64,000 nt of DNA. Source: Bog-473 sp963787485 (GTDB lineage: Bacteria; Actinomycetota; Acidimicrobiia; Acidimicrobiales; RAAP-2). The stretch lies in NCBI GenBank assembly GCA_963787485.1, contig CAWBDF010000002.1:434001-498000 (forward strand), in the 5' to 3' direction. Position numbers and translations under genes: made by a program. Under the pieces are notes generated by a model. It was not told the origin of the DNA. It made no database searches and worked only from the letters and a program-made list of their open reading frames with translations. Shown here piece by piece: positions 43,620 to 52,729 of this stretch. The stretch's first letter is position 1. Each line of letters starts with the position of its first letter.

Positions 43620-44165
43620 TCAGCGGACCCCTCGCCTGCGTGTGATTGTCAAGATGGCAACGCCGCTTGGTGGTGGTGGCCTCAACGCCGAACGAGGCAA
43701 CCGGCGCCCGAGCTCGACATCGAAGATGTGAGCCCAGCGGTCCCGGCCAGGCCCTGAGCCAGACACCCACCTCGTCGCCGTGTGCCAGGGGACAACGACG
43801 TCGGCTCGAACGAGGCGGCTTCCAGGCGCGACGAGACGGCGCAATAACGAGACGGTGATCGAAAATGGCGGGTTGGCCATCACTCGGAAGGGTCGCTTGG
43901 GCAACCGCAGGTCGCTGGCATCAGCTTTCACGACCTTCACGTCGAAGTCGATGAAGCGATCCCGCAATGAGCGCGCCCGGTCCGGGTGAAGCTCCACTGC
44001 GATGACCCGAGCTCCGCACTCGACCAGAGGGCGGGTCAGCGCCCCGGCCCCTGCGCCAACATCGACTACGAGGTGGCCCGGCCCAATCCCAGCGTCGGCC
44101 ACCATTTGCTCAGCCCAACGCCTATCGAGTTGATGCCACCCCCAGAGTGCCCGTTCCCCGGACAC
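43620..44165 (-). CDS. Erm-like 23S rRNA adenine-N6 methyltransferase, short Erm(37)-type
   Basis: A 181-residue KsgA/Erm-family enzyme. The SAM site is LVVDVGAGAGALTRPLVECG, then VIAVELHPDRARSLRDRF and VKADASDLRLP; the catalytic motif IV reads VMANPPFSITVSLLRRL. The N-P-P-F form and the opening LWGWHQLDRRWAEQMVADAG match actinobacterial Erm proteins. Length is close to the short mycobacterial Erm(37) and well below the usual ~250-residue Erm, because the C-terminal RNA-binding helical domain is mostly missing. Predicted role is mono- or dimethylation of 23S rRNA near A2058 and macrolide tolerance, by homology only. Confidence 0.78.
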   Translation of the reverse strand: MSGERALWGWHQLDRRWAEQMVADAGIGPGHLVVDVGAGAGALTRPLVECGARVIAVELHPDRARSLRDRFIDFDVKVVKADASDLRLPKRPFRVMANPPFSITVSLLRRLVAPGSRLVRADVVVPWHTATRWVSGSGPGRDRWAHIFDVELGRRLPRSALRPPPPSGVAILTITRRRGVR

Positions 44166-44307
44166 GGCGGACCATCACAAAGAACGTCATCGCCCCAACC
44201 TATCGCGGAGGCTGGTCATTTCCTCGGGCATTCAAGCTGCTCGACGTGACAAGGGTCCGGACTACGGGGGCACCTATCAGGGACGATGACGTATGCACGG
44301 CAAAGAC

Positions 44308-45084
44308 CTACAAAGGGGCGTCGCCAGTCAGCTGGGCGAAGATTTCCGCGATCTTGAATTCAATCTCTACCAATCTCTCCAAACGACTGCTGGTCGAGCC
44401 GAGTAACGAGCCTCGATCTTCGTCCATTGAAGCCTGCTTCGCGTCCATGCGGACTTTCCCAATTGCTTGATCCAGACCTTCCAAGGCCCAGCTGGCAGGA
44501 AGCAGTCGCATGTTCATTGCCTCTTCGAGTTCGCGACGCTGTTCAGCCATTTCCATACCGACCTCTGCAGACAGGCGGTCGAGTTCTCCGAACAACGTTG
44601 TGATCTGGAGACTCAGATCTTTCCTCGTTTCAGATTGCGCGCTCTCGGCGTACTGGTGCACCCATTCCAGGTTTCTCATTGCGCGCTCGTGGGACGCCTT
44701 GAACCGATGCATGGCCACTCGGCCTGCGTCCTCAGCGAATGGGAGAACCGATATCGTGGCGGCAGCCAGCGCAACCTTCCCGACGATGGACGTGTGCTTC
44801 GCGCCAACCGGACCGCGTGCGTTCGCCTCACCGATGAGGGTCCGAGCAATGTTCTCAATGCGATCGGAAGACAACCGCAGCGGCATTCTGCTGGCGTGTC
44901 TGGCGAAGCTCAGATCGAGCGCGATCTCATCGAGAACCATGCAGACCTCTCTGAGGGCTCCGGCCGCTTCCTCTGCCGCGCGCTGCATGTCTTCCAGGGC
45001 TTGTTCTTTCTTGCTGGATGAGCCGAAGACTAGCCATTCATCCCAATTTTCGGTGCCGTGCCGATCTCCATCTCCGCGACCCAT
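44308..45084 (-). CDS. Hypothetical coiled-coil protein
   Basis: A 258-residue protein of unknown family, almost wholly helical. A polar start with Lys/Glu runs into a helix (QALEDMQRAAEEAAGALREV), a moderately hydrophobic stretch (HTSIVGKVALAAATISVLPF, about residues 97-116) that may be a membrane segment, and long C-terminal coiled coil (ITTLFGELDRLSAEVGMEMA, QRRELEEAMN). No catalytic motif is visible. It stands alone, with non-coding DNA on both sides. Confidence 0.6.
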   Translation of the reverse strand: MGRGDGDRHGTENWDEWLVFGSSSKKEQALEDMQRAAEEAAGALREVCMVLDEIALDLSFARHASRMPLRLSSDRIENIARTLIGEANARGPVGAKHTSIVGKVALAAATISVLPFAEDAGRVAMHRFKASHERAMRNLEWVHQYAESAQSETRKDLSLQITTLFGELDRLSAEVGMEMAEQRRELEEAMNMRLLPASWALEGLDQAIGKVRMDAKQASMDEDRGSLLGSTSSRLERLVEIEFKIAEIFAQLTGDAPL

Positions 45085-45648
45085 GGTTCACTTACGCCGG
45101 CAACACGCTAACGGGCACCGCGACCCTGACCAACAGCGGTCCTGATTCGGAGTCGGGAAGCGCTTGCACCCGATCACCATGCGCTTGATCAGTGAGCTTT
45201 CCCGCTGTTCACGCATGGTTCAACACCGCGACCGTGCCAACTCGGTCGACATCGGATGCTTTGATGGCAGAGTTGCCTTGCCGCATTGTGTACTTCTCAC
45301 CAATCAACAGATGCTCAAGTAGGGGTGAAGTGCTCCATCTCCTCAGAAGTTGTCCGTTTGTTGTCTAATACTTGGAGTCGCCCATGCCCGGCGGTATGGG
45401 CGAGGGGACAGTCGGCATGCGGTCGACATTCAGGGGTAGTCCGGCTGCGTATCAAACCCGCTGCAGGGGTCAATGGCAACGTGGTCGAGTGAGTAGACAA
45501 CGACGCCTTCGGCGGATCCGACCACATGCGGCGGTGCGCGGAGCGTGACCCTTGTTGCGACTGAGGCGGTGGCGCGATGAGATTGCTTCCTCGGTCCGTC
45601 AATACCGGAGATGATCGTACGAAGGAACGAAGGGAGGAGGAGACGCCC
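45085..45648. other. Intergenic, nothing recognised
   Basis: Over 500 bases lie between the divergent hypothetical and SnoaL-like genes. Short frames exist but lack motifs. AGGGAGGAGG near 45631 is the ribosome-binding site of the SnoaL-like gene. Confidence 0.45.
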
Positions 45649-46128
45649 ATGTCGGACGATACCGAACGATCGCTCGCCGAAGAGATCCGGGAGCTGAAGG
45701 ACATTGAGGAGATCACGCGACTCAAGGCTCGCTACTGCAGGAGCGTGGATTTGAATGACTGGGCCGGATACGCCTCCCTCCTCATGGACGATTACTACTT
45801 CGACAGCGACGGGGGCGTCTACGAAGGGCGCGACAAGGTCGTCGCCTTCGTGTCATCCGCGCTGGAACACGCGACCACCGTCCATCACGTGCATACGCCT
45901 GACATCACCATTACGGGACCCCGAACAGCCTCCGCCATCTGGCCGATGGACGACTACGTCACCATTCCCGGAGAAGGATCAGACTTCGTCCTCCATGGCT
46001 ACGGCTGGTACGAGGAGGAATACGTTCGAACTCCTGACGGCTGGCGCCTGCAGCGCTGCGTTGAGAGGCGCCAGCGCGTCGACACCGAAGGCGAGTACCC
46101 GCCCCGGACCGAGACGGAAAGCCCGTAA
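45649..46128 (+). CDS. SnoaL-like (NTF2-fold) protein
   Basis: A 159-residue protein of the SnoaL_4 kind. The opening EEIRELKDIEEITRLKARYC, then SVDLNDWAGYASLLMDDYYF with G-x-x-x-x-G-R-D-K-V-V-A-F, and the C-terminal YGWYEEEYVRTPDGWRLQRC, are standard for actinobacterial NTF2-like hydratase/isomerase-type proteins. These often act on steroid or aromatic intermediates beside amidohydrolases and SDRs. ATG 45649 has a strong GGGAGGAGG site. It precedes the amidohydrolase paralogue by 300 bp on the same strand. Confidence 0.85.
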   Translation: MSDDTERSLAEEIRELKDIEEITRLKARYCRSVDLNDWAGYASLLMDDYYFDSDGGVYEGRDKVVAFVSSALEHATTVHHVHTPDITITGPRTASAIWPMDDYVTIPGEGSDFVLHGYGWYEEEYVRTPDGWRLQRCVERRQRVDTEGEYPPRTETESP

Positions 46129-46427
46129 CCCCTGTCATTCGGTGAACGCGACTCAAGAGCCGCCAAAGCGGGTTCGATATCACCTGGACGCACGTACTGG
46201 AATTCACCTCGTTAGGCGGTCAGAACCAGGGGTCCCTCTGTTCAGTGTGCTCAAACTGAGCGACCTGGCTCTCTTCAGCCGTTCGAAGAGTCCATCCATC
46301 CAGGATCGTCAACGCGACCGCCATATGTGTTCACGGATCCGGGGTTCAGGGCGCATCCATCACCATCTATCCTGATTGACAGCTAGTGTCAGGCGAAGCG
46401 AGTCGGTTTCCTGCTTGGGGGTATGAG

Positions 46428-47837
46428 ATGGACGAGAAGCTGATCGTTGTATCTTCGGATTCGCACGCAGCTATGCCGCAGGATCTCTGGCCTGAGTACC
46501 TCGACAATCGCTTCCACGATCTTCTTCCGGACCTTCGCAGGGATCACATTGTTTATCGCACAGCGATCTCCGTGCTCAAAGCGAAGAACGGAACGAACGC
46601 GCAAGAGGAGTTCGAGCTGGCCCACCGGACGGGTTGGCATGGTCTCTATGACCCAATCCTGCGCTTGGCAGACATGGACCGTGAAGGCATCGCCTCGGAA
46701 ATCATCTATCACGCGGACCATCGCCTCGGTGACCTCTTCCACAACGCGCCGAATCGAAAGGTCTCATTCGAGGCGTGGCACGCAGGCGCGAAGGGGTGGA
46801 ACCGATGGGTCTTGGACACGTTCGGATTCGCGAAAGACCGATTCCACCTCACCGCGGCGGTCGGTCCGTGCGTCGACATCGATGCAGCCGTCGCGGAGGT
46901 GGAATGGGTTGCCGATCACGGTTTTGTGGCCACCTATGTTCCTGGCTACCTGGCGCATCCCGAGATGCCTCCGCTTTTCGACGAGTACTGGGAGCCATTC
47001 TGGTCGGTTTGCGAAGACCGTGGCGTCGTCGTGGTCGTGCACGCCGGGTTCGGGACGGAGCAGGGTTTCTTGTTTCCAGAGCTCGAGAAGATCTACTACG
47101 CAGCAGCAGACGCGGCAGGAAGCACCGACCTCGAGGCGCTGATGGAACATGCCGATGCCGTGCACGAGGAATCGCAAATCTTCTTCCACAATTTCTTGAA
47201 CCACAATGTCGCCTCACGCCGACCGTTCTGGCAAATGTCCCTGGGCGGCGTCTTCGATCGACACCCAAATCTCAAGCTCATGCTGACCGAGATCCGCCTC
47301 GACTGGATTCCTGCAACATTGAGCTACCTTGACGGCGTCTACGAGGAGCGTCGTGCCGACGTGCCGGCAAAGCGCACACCGAGCGAGTACTGGTCAAGCA
47401 ACTGTTTTGCCGGCGCGTCGTTCATCCACAAAGTCGAAGTGGAGATGCGTGAGGAGATCGGTATAGACAAAATCCTCTTCGGGCGTGACTACCCCCACCC
47501 GGAGGGAACTTGGCCTCACACGAAGCTGTGGCTTCGGGACGCGTTCTTCGACGTCCCCGAAGACGAGCTCCGCTCTATGCTGGGGGAGAACGCGATCCGC
47601 TTTTTCGGGTTGGACCAGCACCGCTTGGCGGAGATTGCGTTGCGTATCGGCCCGTCGGTAGCAGAGGTAAACGGGAACAAGCCCGACTTGGATCCCAAGA
47701 TGATCGAGAGCTTCGCCTTGCGTGGGTACTTCAAGCCAGCCGAGTGTGACGAGAGGATTCCGATGATCGAGCCGCTCATGCGCGAAGACCTCGCCCAGGT
47801 CGGTACGAATCGCCAACCGCTGGCCAGCACTCGATAG
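46428..47837 (+). CDS. Amidohydrolase-2 (ACMSD-like) family protein, paralogue B
   Basis: A 469-residue metal-dependent hydrolase or decarboxylase. VVSSDSHAAMPQDLWPEYLD is the N-terminal metal motif, VVVHAGFGTEQGF the central His, and LFGRDYPHPEGTWPHTK the last ligand. WHGLYDPILRLADMDREG and EIRLDWIPATLSYLDGVYEE are shared with paralogue A (25397) and paralogue C (49039). A G-rich ribosome-binding site precedes ATG 46428; the track of open frame reaches 46386. Divergence between the three proteins is spread along the length, so the copies are old. The substrate is unknown. Confidence 0.88.
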   Translation: MDEKLIVVSSDSHAAMPQDLWPEYLDNRFHDLLPDLRRDHIVYRTAISVLKAKNGTNAQEEFELAHRTGWHGLYDPILRLADMDREGIASEIIYHADHRLGDLFHNAPNRKVSFEAWHAGAKGWNRWVLDTFGFAKDRFHLTAAVGPCVDIDAAVAEVEWVADHGFVATYVPGYLAHPEMPPLFDEYWEPFWSVCEDRGVVVVVHAGFGTEQGFLFPELEKIYYAAADAAGSTDLEALMEHADAVHEESQIFFHNFLNHNVASRRPFWQMSLGGVFDRHPNLKLMLTEIRLDWIPATLSYLDGVYEERRADVPAKRTPSEYWSSNCFAGASFIHKVEVEMREEIGIDKILFGRDYPHPEGTWPHTKLWLRDAFFDVPEDELRSMLGENAIRFFGLDQHRLAEIALRIGPSVAEVNGNKPDLDPKMIESFALRGYFKPAECDERIPMIEPLMREDLAQVGTNRQPLASTR

Positions 47838-47878
47838 AACCCGCACTCAACCGGTCCGTGAACAAGGATTTTGGGCAT

Positions 47879-48220
47879 CTAGGACCAACCGAGCTCCCGT
47901 AGGCGGGCATCACCAATGCCGAAGTGATGGCCGACCTCATGGAGCAAGGTGACTCGCACACGGCGGGCCAACTCCTCGGCCGTATCGGCGGACTGACAGA
48001 TTGTGGCGAGAAAGAGCGTGATCCGGTCAGGACTCGCCCCCGCGTACTCTGCCCGCCTCGTCAGCGGGATCCCCTCGTATAGACCGTAGAGCGGGCCCGG
48101 TGGGCTCTCGTCATCGATGATGATCGCGACGTTCTCCATCTCCGTACGCAGCTCGTGAGGGATCGTTGTCAGGGCTTCAGCCACCAAGACCTCGAAGGCA
48201 TCGACGTCGATCGGTTCCAT
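47879..48220 (-). CDS. Minimal zincin-like metallopeptidase family protein (HExxH)
   Basis: A 113-residue protein. The zinc motif is VTLLHEVGHHFGIGDARLRE (H-E-x-x-H with a following D). The start, FEVLVAEALTTIPHELRTEM, then VAIIIDDESPPGPLYGLYEG and RITLFLATICQ, are the usual blocks of this small family of conserved zincin-like proteins. AAGGTGG before the ATG at 48220 sets the start. The family is common in actinobacteria, but its substrate is unknown. Confidence 0.82.
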   Translation of the reverse strand: MEPIDVDAFEVLVAEALTTIPHELRTEMENVAIIIDDESPPGPLYGLYEGIPLTRRAEYAGASPDRITLFLATICQSADTAEELARRVRVTLLHEVGHHFGIGDARLRELGWS

Positions 48221-48382
48221 GTCGACCACCTTGGCAGGTGATCGAACCGTTCTGCACCCAATGGGGGTACAGACGTCGCGCTGCCGATCTTTCTCACCGT
48301 GGGCCTGGTTCTGTCACCGTTCCGGCGTGCTCCGGCCGGGAGGACGCCCTGAACGGGTCCGATAGCCCCTACGCTCACAACC

Positions 48383-48832
48383 ATGAACACATTGCGAGGC
48401 GACTACGAACCCAGTCCGTGGGAATGGGTCCGCGGGCAGGTATCCGAGTACGAGGCATCCGGCGGCCAACGGGCGAATACCCTGCGCGACACTGGTTTGC
48501 CCATCGTCGTGGTGACGAGCCGGGGATCCAAGAGCGGCAAGGTGCGAAAGAACCCGGTCATGCGAGTTGAGCACGACGGCGAGTACACGATTGTCGCGTC
48601 CAAGGGCGGCGCGGACGAAAATCCCGAGTGGTACTCAAACCTGGTGACCCACCCCAACGAGGTGACGATCCAGGACGGTCCGGAACCATTCGAAGTCACC
48701 GTCCGCGAGATGCACGGTGACGAGAGAGCATTGTGGTGGGATCGAGCTGTCGCCGCCTATCCGCCCTATGCCGAATATCAGGAGAAGACGAAGAGGGAAA
48801 TCCCCGTCTTTATCGCCACCCGGAAGGGCTGA
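48383..48832 (+). CDS. Ddn-like deazaflavin (F420)-dependent nitroreductase/quinone reductase
   Basis: A 149-residue protein of the F420H2-dependent Ddn family. LPIVVVTSRGSKSGKVRKNP with the conserved T/S-x-G-R/S-x-S-G, and YTIVASKGGADENPEWYSNL, then EVTVREMHGDERALWWDRAV, are the family blocks. This supports F420 synthesis in the host. Such enzymes reduce quinones or nitro compounds and occur almost only in actinobacteria. It sits between two amidohydrolase genes on the same strand but has no tight spacing to either. Confidence 0.87.
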   Translation: MNTLRGDYEPSPWEWVRGQVSEYEASGGQRANTLRDTGLPIVVVTSRGSKSGKVRKNPVMRVEHDGEYTIVASKGGADENPEWYSNLVTHPNEVTIQDGPEPFEVTVREMHGDERALWWDRAVAAYPPYAEYQEKTKREIPVFIATRKG

Positions 48833-49038
48833 GCTGATCGGGACAGAGGTTGCTGCCGAGAGCATGGGGACGAAACCACCCCCAAACTCGACGAAAGTGC
48901 ACCTGACGGGCCACGAATGGCGTTCTCGGCACCCACACGTCCGGCCACCCATAGTAGGATGACCCAGGAGACGGCGGCCGGCGCGAGGTCGCCCGTCTCG
49001 GGGGAAGACTGGCTTTGCACCCACCGAGGAGGTCCATG

Positions 49039-50433
49039 ATGGGAGATGAGAAGGTCGTTATTGTCTCGTGCGATTCGCACGCCGGGGTTCCAAAGGACCT
49101 CTGGACCGAGTACCTCCCAAAGCAGTACCACGAACTGCTCCCGAAGCTCCGAGAGGACACCGAGATCTACCAGTCGGCCATCTACCTCCTCGGCGCCGGG
49201 AAGGGGACCCCGGCGTTCCCCGAGCATGAGCAAGCGCATCGTGAGGACTGGCACGGGCTCCACGACGCAGTTCTGCGCTTGGCTGACATGGACCGTGAAG
49301 GCATCGCGGCCGAGGTGATCTATCTCGGCGACTTCCGCCTCGCCGACATGTTCAACAACGTGACCGGGCGCGCTTATTCGCTCGACGCCTGGGAGGCTGG
49401 CGCCAAGGGGTGGAACCGTTGGACCGCCGACAATTTCGGCTTCGCCCCCGACCGCTTCCTCGTCACCGGCGCCATCGGCCCTTGCGTGGACATGCACGCG
49501 TCAGTGGCCGAGCTGAACTGGATCGCCGATCACAAGTTCGTCGGCATCTACGGGCCGGGGTACCTCCACCACGCGGGCATGCCGCCCCTTTACGACCCCT
49601 ACTGGGACCCTTACTGGGCGACGTGCGCGGAGCGCAATATCGCCATCGTCATCCACGCGGGGTTCGGCACGGAGTTCGGCCAAGCGTTCCCCCAGCTCGA
49701 GAAGATCTATAACGACGTCGCGGCGGCTGCCGGGAGCACCGAACGTGAGGCGATGTTCGCGCATGCCGATGCCGTAACCGACGAGTCCAGGAACTTTTTC
49801 TTCAATTTCTCGCAAAAGAACATCGCCTCGCGCCGACCCATGTGGCAGATGATGTTCGGGGGGGTCTTCGACCGCTTCCCCGACCTGAAGGTCGTGCTTT
49901 CCGAGATCCGCGTCGACTGGATCCCGTCGACGCTTGCCCATCTTGACGCGGTCTACGAGGAGCATCGCGACGAGATGCCTGCGCAGCGCAAGCCAAGCGA
50001 GTACTGGAGCACCAACTTCTTGGCCGGCGCCTCGTTCATCCACAAGGCGGAGGTCGAGCGTCGTCACGAACTGGGCGTTCAGACGATCCTCTTCGGCCGG
50101 GACTTCCCGCACCCCGAGGGCACGTGGCCGCACACGCCGGAGTTCCTTCGGGCCGCGTTCGCCAACGTCCCCGAGGACGAGCTGCGCCTCATGTTGGGCG
50201 GCAATGGCATTCGTTTCTTCAAGCTCGACGAGGCGCGGCTCAAAGAGATCGCCAAGCGCATCGGCCCATCCGTGGCCGACATCAAGGGCGAACCGCAGAT
50301 CCGGCCGGAGCTGTTGGAGAACTTCGCCGAGCGCAGCGGATTCCTCAAGCCATACGAGGGCGACGAGAAGCTCACCGCGGTCGACGTAGTCCTCAAGGAC
50401 GACCTTGTAGGGGTGGGTTCGCTCACCAACTGA
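49039..50433 (+). CDS. Amidohydrolase-2 (ACMSD-like) family protein, paralogue C
   Basis: A 464-residue metal-dependent hydrolase or decarboxylase. VIVSCDSHAGVPKDLWTEYL is the metal motif, VIHAGFGTEFGQAF the central His and LFGRDFPHPEGTWPHTPEFL the last ligand, with F for Y in the final motif. EIRVDWIPSTLAHLDAVYEE and IGPSVADIKGEPQIRPELLE are close to the corresponding blocks of paralogues A and B. GAGGAGG lies six bases before ATG 49039. The substrate is unknown. It lies 216 bp from the end of the P450 gene, which is on the other strand. Confidence 0.88.
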   Translation: MGDEKVVIVSCDSHAGVPKDLWTEYLPKQYHELLPKLREDTEIYQSAIYLLGAGKGTPAFPEHEQAHREDWHGLHDAVLRLADMDREGIAAEVIYLGDFRLADMFNNVTGRAYSLDAWEAGAKGWNRWTADNFGFAPDRFLVTGAIGPCVDMHASVAELNWIADHKFVGIYGPGYLHHAGMPPLYDPYWDPYWATCAERNIAIVIHAGFGTEFGQAFPQLEKIYNDVAAAAGSTEREAMFAHADAVTDESRNFFFNFSQKNIASRRPMWQMMFGGVFDRFPDLKVVLSEIRVDWIPSTLAHLDAVYEEHRDEMPAQRKPSEYWSTNFLAGASFIHKAEVERRHELGVQTILFGRDFPHPEGTWPHTPEFLRAAFANVPEDELRLMLGGNGIRFFKLDEARLKEIAKRIGPSVADIKGEPQIRPELLENFAERSGFLKPYEGDEKLTAVDVVLKDDLVGVGSLTN

Positions 50434-50649
50434 GAAATCGGGTGCCCGCAGCTGGAAACTCGAACTGCCCCGGGTAGAACACCTCGGTAACAACTCCGGG
50501 GGTACGCGTTGGGGAACGCCCTCAGGAGCGTCCAAACGTTACGGAGCACCTTGACGCGAGGTCAGCTCCACTCAGAGGACCGACGCGAACTTCGAGCCGA
50601 CAGGCCTGCTCACGCAAGACGAGCTTCGGCCTGCCGTGGGAGCCAACGC

Positions 50650-51840
50650 TCATCTGCCGACGAACACCGGCAGGGAATCCCAACCCCGAACGTGCCCGCC
50701 CAACTTGGCGTGTTCGGGGTCGACCTCCCAGTCGGGGAACCGGTTGAGGACTTCGTCGAGCACGACCCGGCCCTCCAGTCTGGCCAAGGCTGCTCCCAGG
50801 CAGAAGTGGGGACCGTAGCCGAACCCGAAGTGGTGACCGATGCGGCGGTGGATGTCGAAGCGGGCAGCGTCGGGGAACTGGCGATCGTCGCGGTTGGCCG
50901 ATCCGGGCAGACAGACGATGGCGGTGCCCTCAGGGACAGTTTGGCCATAGAACTCGGCCTCTGTTCCGACATAACGGGCAATGCTGTAGGGCGGTGGCTC
51001 GAAGCGGAGGATCTCCTCAATCGCCTTGGGGATGAGCGACCGATCCGCGGCCAGCTCCCGTCGCTGGTCGGCATGATCGCTGAGCAGTTTCCCCGTCCAC
51101 CCGATGAGCCGGTTGGTGGTCTCGTTGCCCGCACCAGCCAGGATCACCACGTAGGCCAGCACCTCGTTGCGGGCGAGACGGCGGGTCTTCCCGCGCTCGT
51201 CCTCGTACTCGGCCGCAATCAACTCGCTCATCAAATCGTCGGAGGGATGCTTGTAACGCCAGTCGATGTAGTCGGCGTAGATGTCAGCGCTCGGAAATCC
51301 TTCCGAGTACTCGCGAGGTTTCCCGTCGCTGTGATGCATGCCCGCGTCGACGTGATCTCGCACCTTCTCCTGATCCTCTTCAGGGATGCCGAGAAGCATG
51401 CCGATGACCCTCATCGGTACCTGAGCGCCAAACTCGGCGACGAAATCGAACGCGTCCACTCCCTCCAGCAGGTCGAGGCGGTGCCGGCAGAATCCCCGAA
51501 CCTGAGGCTCCAAAGCGTTCATCTTCTTGGGGGTGAAGACCCGCGAAAGGAGGCTCCGGTGAATGGTATGCGCCGGAGGATCCTCGAAGATCAGGGTACC
51601 CGGTGGTATTTCGACTCCCGATTTCATCATCTCGAGCATTCCTCTCGACGACAAAAACGATCCCCGGTCCACCAACACTTGCTCGACGTCGGCGAACCGG
51701 CTGACCGCGTAGAAGTCGTACGTTTCGTTGTAGTACAGCGGTGCTTCCTCCCGGAGGCGGCGGTAAACCGGGTACGGATCGGTGTATATATCAACGTCGA
51801 AGGGGTCGTAATAGATGTTCTGACCTACGGTTGCGGACAT
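50650..51840 (-). CDS. Cytochrome P450
   Basis: A 396-residue soluble bacterial P450. The oxygen-binding I-helix is VVILAGAGNETTNRLIGW (A-G-x-x-T/N-T), the K-helix E-x-x-R is AIEEILRFEPP, and the haem loop FGYGPHFCLGAALARLEGR holds the Cys ligand. CYP family cannot be named by eye. GAAAGGA upstream of ATG 51840 supports the start. No ferredoxin or ferredoxin reductase gene is adjacent, so it uses partners coded elsewhere. It probably hydroxylates a hydrophobic substrate of the catabolic genes around it. Confidence 0.92.
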   Translation of the reverse strand: MSATVGQNIYYDPFDVDIYTDPYPVYRRLREEAPLYYNETYDFYAVSRFADVEQVLVDRGSFLSSRGMLEMMKSGVEIPPGTLIFEDPPAHTIHRSLLSRVFTPKKMNALEPQVRGFCRHRLDLLEGVDAFDFVAEFGAQVPMRVIGMLLGIPEEDQEKVRDHVDAGMHHSDGKPREYSEGFPSADIYADYIDWRYKHPSDDLMSELIAAEYEDERGKTRRLARNEVLAYVVILAGAGNETTNRLIGWTGKLLSDHADQRRELAADRSLIPKAIEEILRFEPPPYSIARYVGTEAEFYGQTVPEGTAIVCLPGSANRDDRQFPDAARFDIHRRIGHHFGFGYGPHFCLGAALARLEGRVVLDEVLNRFPDWEVDPEHAKLGGHVRGWDSLPVFVGR

Positions 51841-52159
51841 CGTTGAATCCTTTCGCGCCGAGGTTTCGTAGTTGTCTGACATTTGGCGTGGGCTTCCAGC
51901 CCGGCGTGCTGCAGTGCCACTCTGGTCTGATCGTGCGTCGAGAGGAAGTCCTGGACGACGTGGGTCACGCCGGGCCTGAACACAGAAACGGTGAACTGGT
52001 CAGCACGCACGCATACTCCGCATACCGGTGTGCTCGACGATGATGGTGCACGCAAGACAGGATCACCTTTGCCGTCCATGCTTCGAAGTATGTGTGAACG
52101 CCGCGGACCACGCCATCCCCACCGCCGAACGCCAGCCTGCCATCCCGGGGGTGCACCTT
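51841..52159 (-). pseudogene. Possible broken small gene upstream of the P450
   Basis: Two minus-strand frames look protein-like and may join: GVVRGVHTYFEAWTAKVILS with VHHHRRAHRYAEYACVLTS (from 52156), then DQFTVSVFRPGVTHVVQDFL with STHDQTRVALQHAGLEAHAK in a second frame. Joined they would give about 105 residues ending near the P450 start. No family is recognised, so this could also be chance in GC-rich DNA. Confidence 0.3.
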
Positions 52160-52729
52160 CTATCTCAGCGACGGACCACTCGTTCCTGCCCGCTCTGGCA
52201 GGCTGAAGTAGGAGATCCCGCCAGCGTCGTCGTACTCGAACCACGCGATTTCCTGCTCCATGTCGATGCCCGGGAGCACGTCGAGACCGAGCGTGATGAG
52301 CTGTTTCTGAATGCTGAACGTCGCGATCTTGAGCGAAAGAGCCACGATCTCACGTTCCGTGAAGTATTCGTGCAGGTCACGGCGGAGCTCGGGACTCATC
52401 GCTCCGGGCCGAGACACGAATACGTCCGTGTAGCGCAGCGCGACCTTCAGCCGTTCCGGGAGCGCGCTCTGCTCGTAGAAGTCGACCGAGGTGAGCATCG
52501 TCTCGTCGAGGCCGTCATCGCGTGCCGCCTGGAGGCGTGACGCCTTGCACAATCGACAGTCATGTGTGCGAGCGCAGCGGATCCGGACCACCTCGAGGAC
52601 TACCGGGTCCAGTCCCTTGAGGCGGTTGCACGCCGCGGACCATGCGCCCACTGCGCGCGACATGTCCGGTTGGTACGCGGAGGGGGAGGTCCCGTCGGGC
52701 TGAAGTGGGATGCGGATGTTGCGGGTCAT
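52160..52729 (-). CDS. Carboxymuconolactone decarboxylase/AhpD-like protein with C-x-x-C
   Basis: A 189-residue AhpD-fold protein. The active-site block reads EVVRIRCARTHDCRLCKASR, with the redox C-R-L-C pair and a nearby His; LPERLKVALRYTDVFVSRPG and the helix REIVALSLKIATFSIQKQLI complete the fold. AhpD-type proteins act as thiol reductants or decarboxylases. Its ATG overlaps the TGA of the previous gene as ATGA, and that gene is a second AhpD-fold protein without the Cys pair. Confidence 0.82.
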   Translation of the reverse strand: MTRNIRIPLQPDGTSPSAYQPDMSRAVGAWSAACNRLKGLDPVVLEVVRIRCARTHDCRLCKASRLQAARDDGLDETMLTSVDFYEQSALPERLKVALRYTDVFVSRPGAMSPELRRDLHEYFTEREIVALSLKIATFSIQKQLITLGLDVLPGIDMEQEIAWFEYDDAGGISYFSLPERAGTSGPSLR

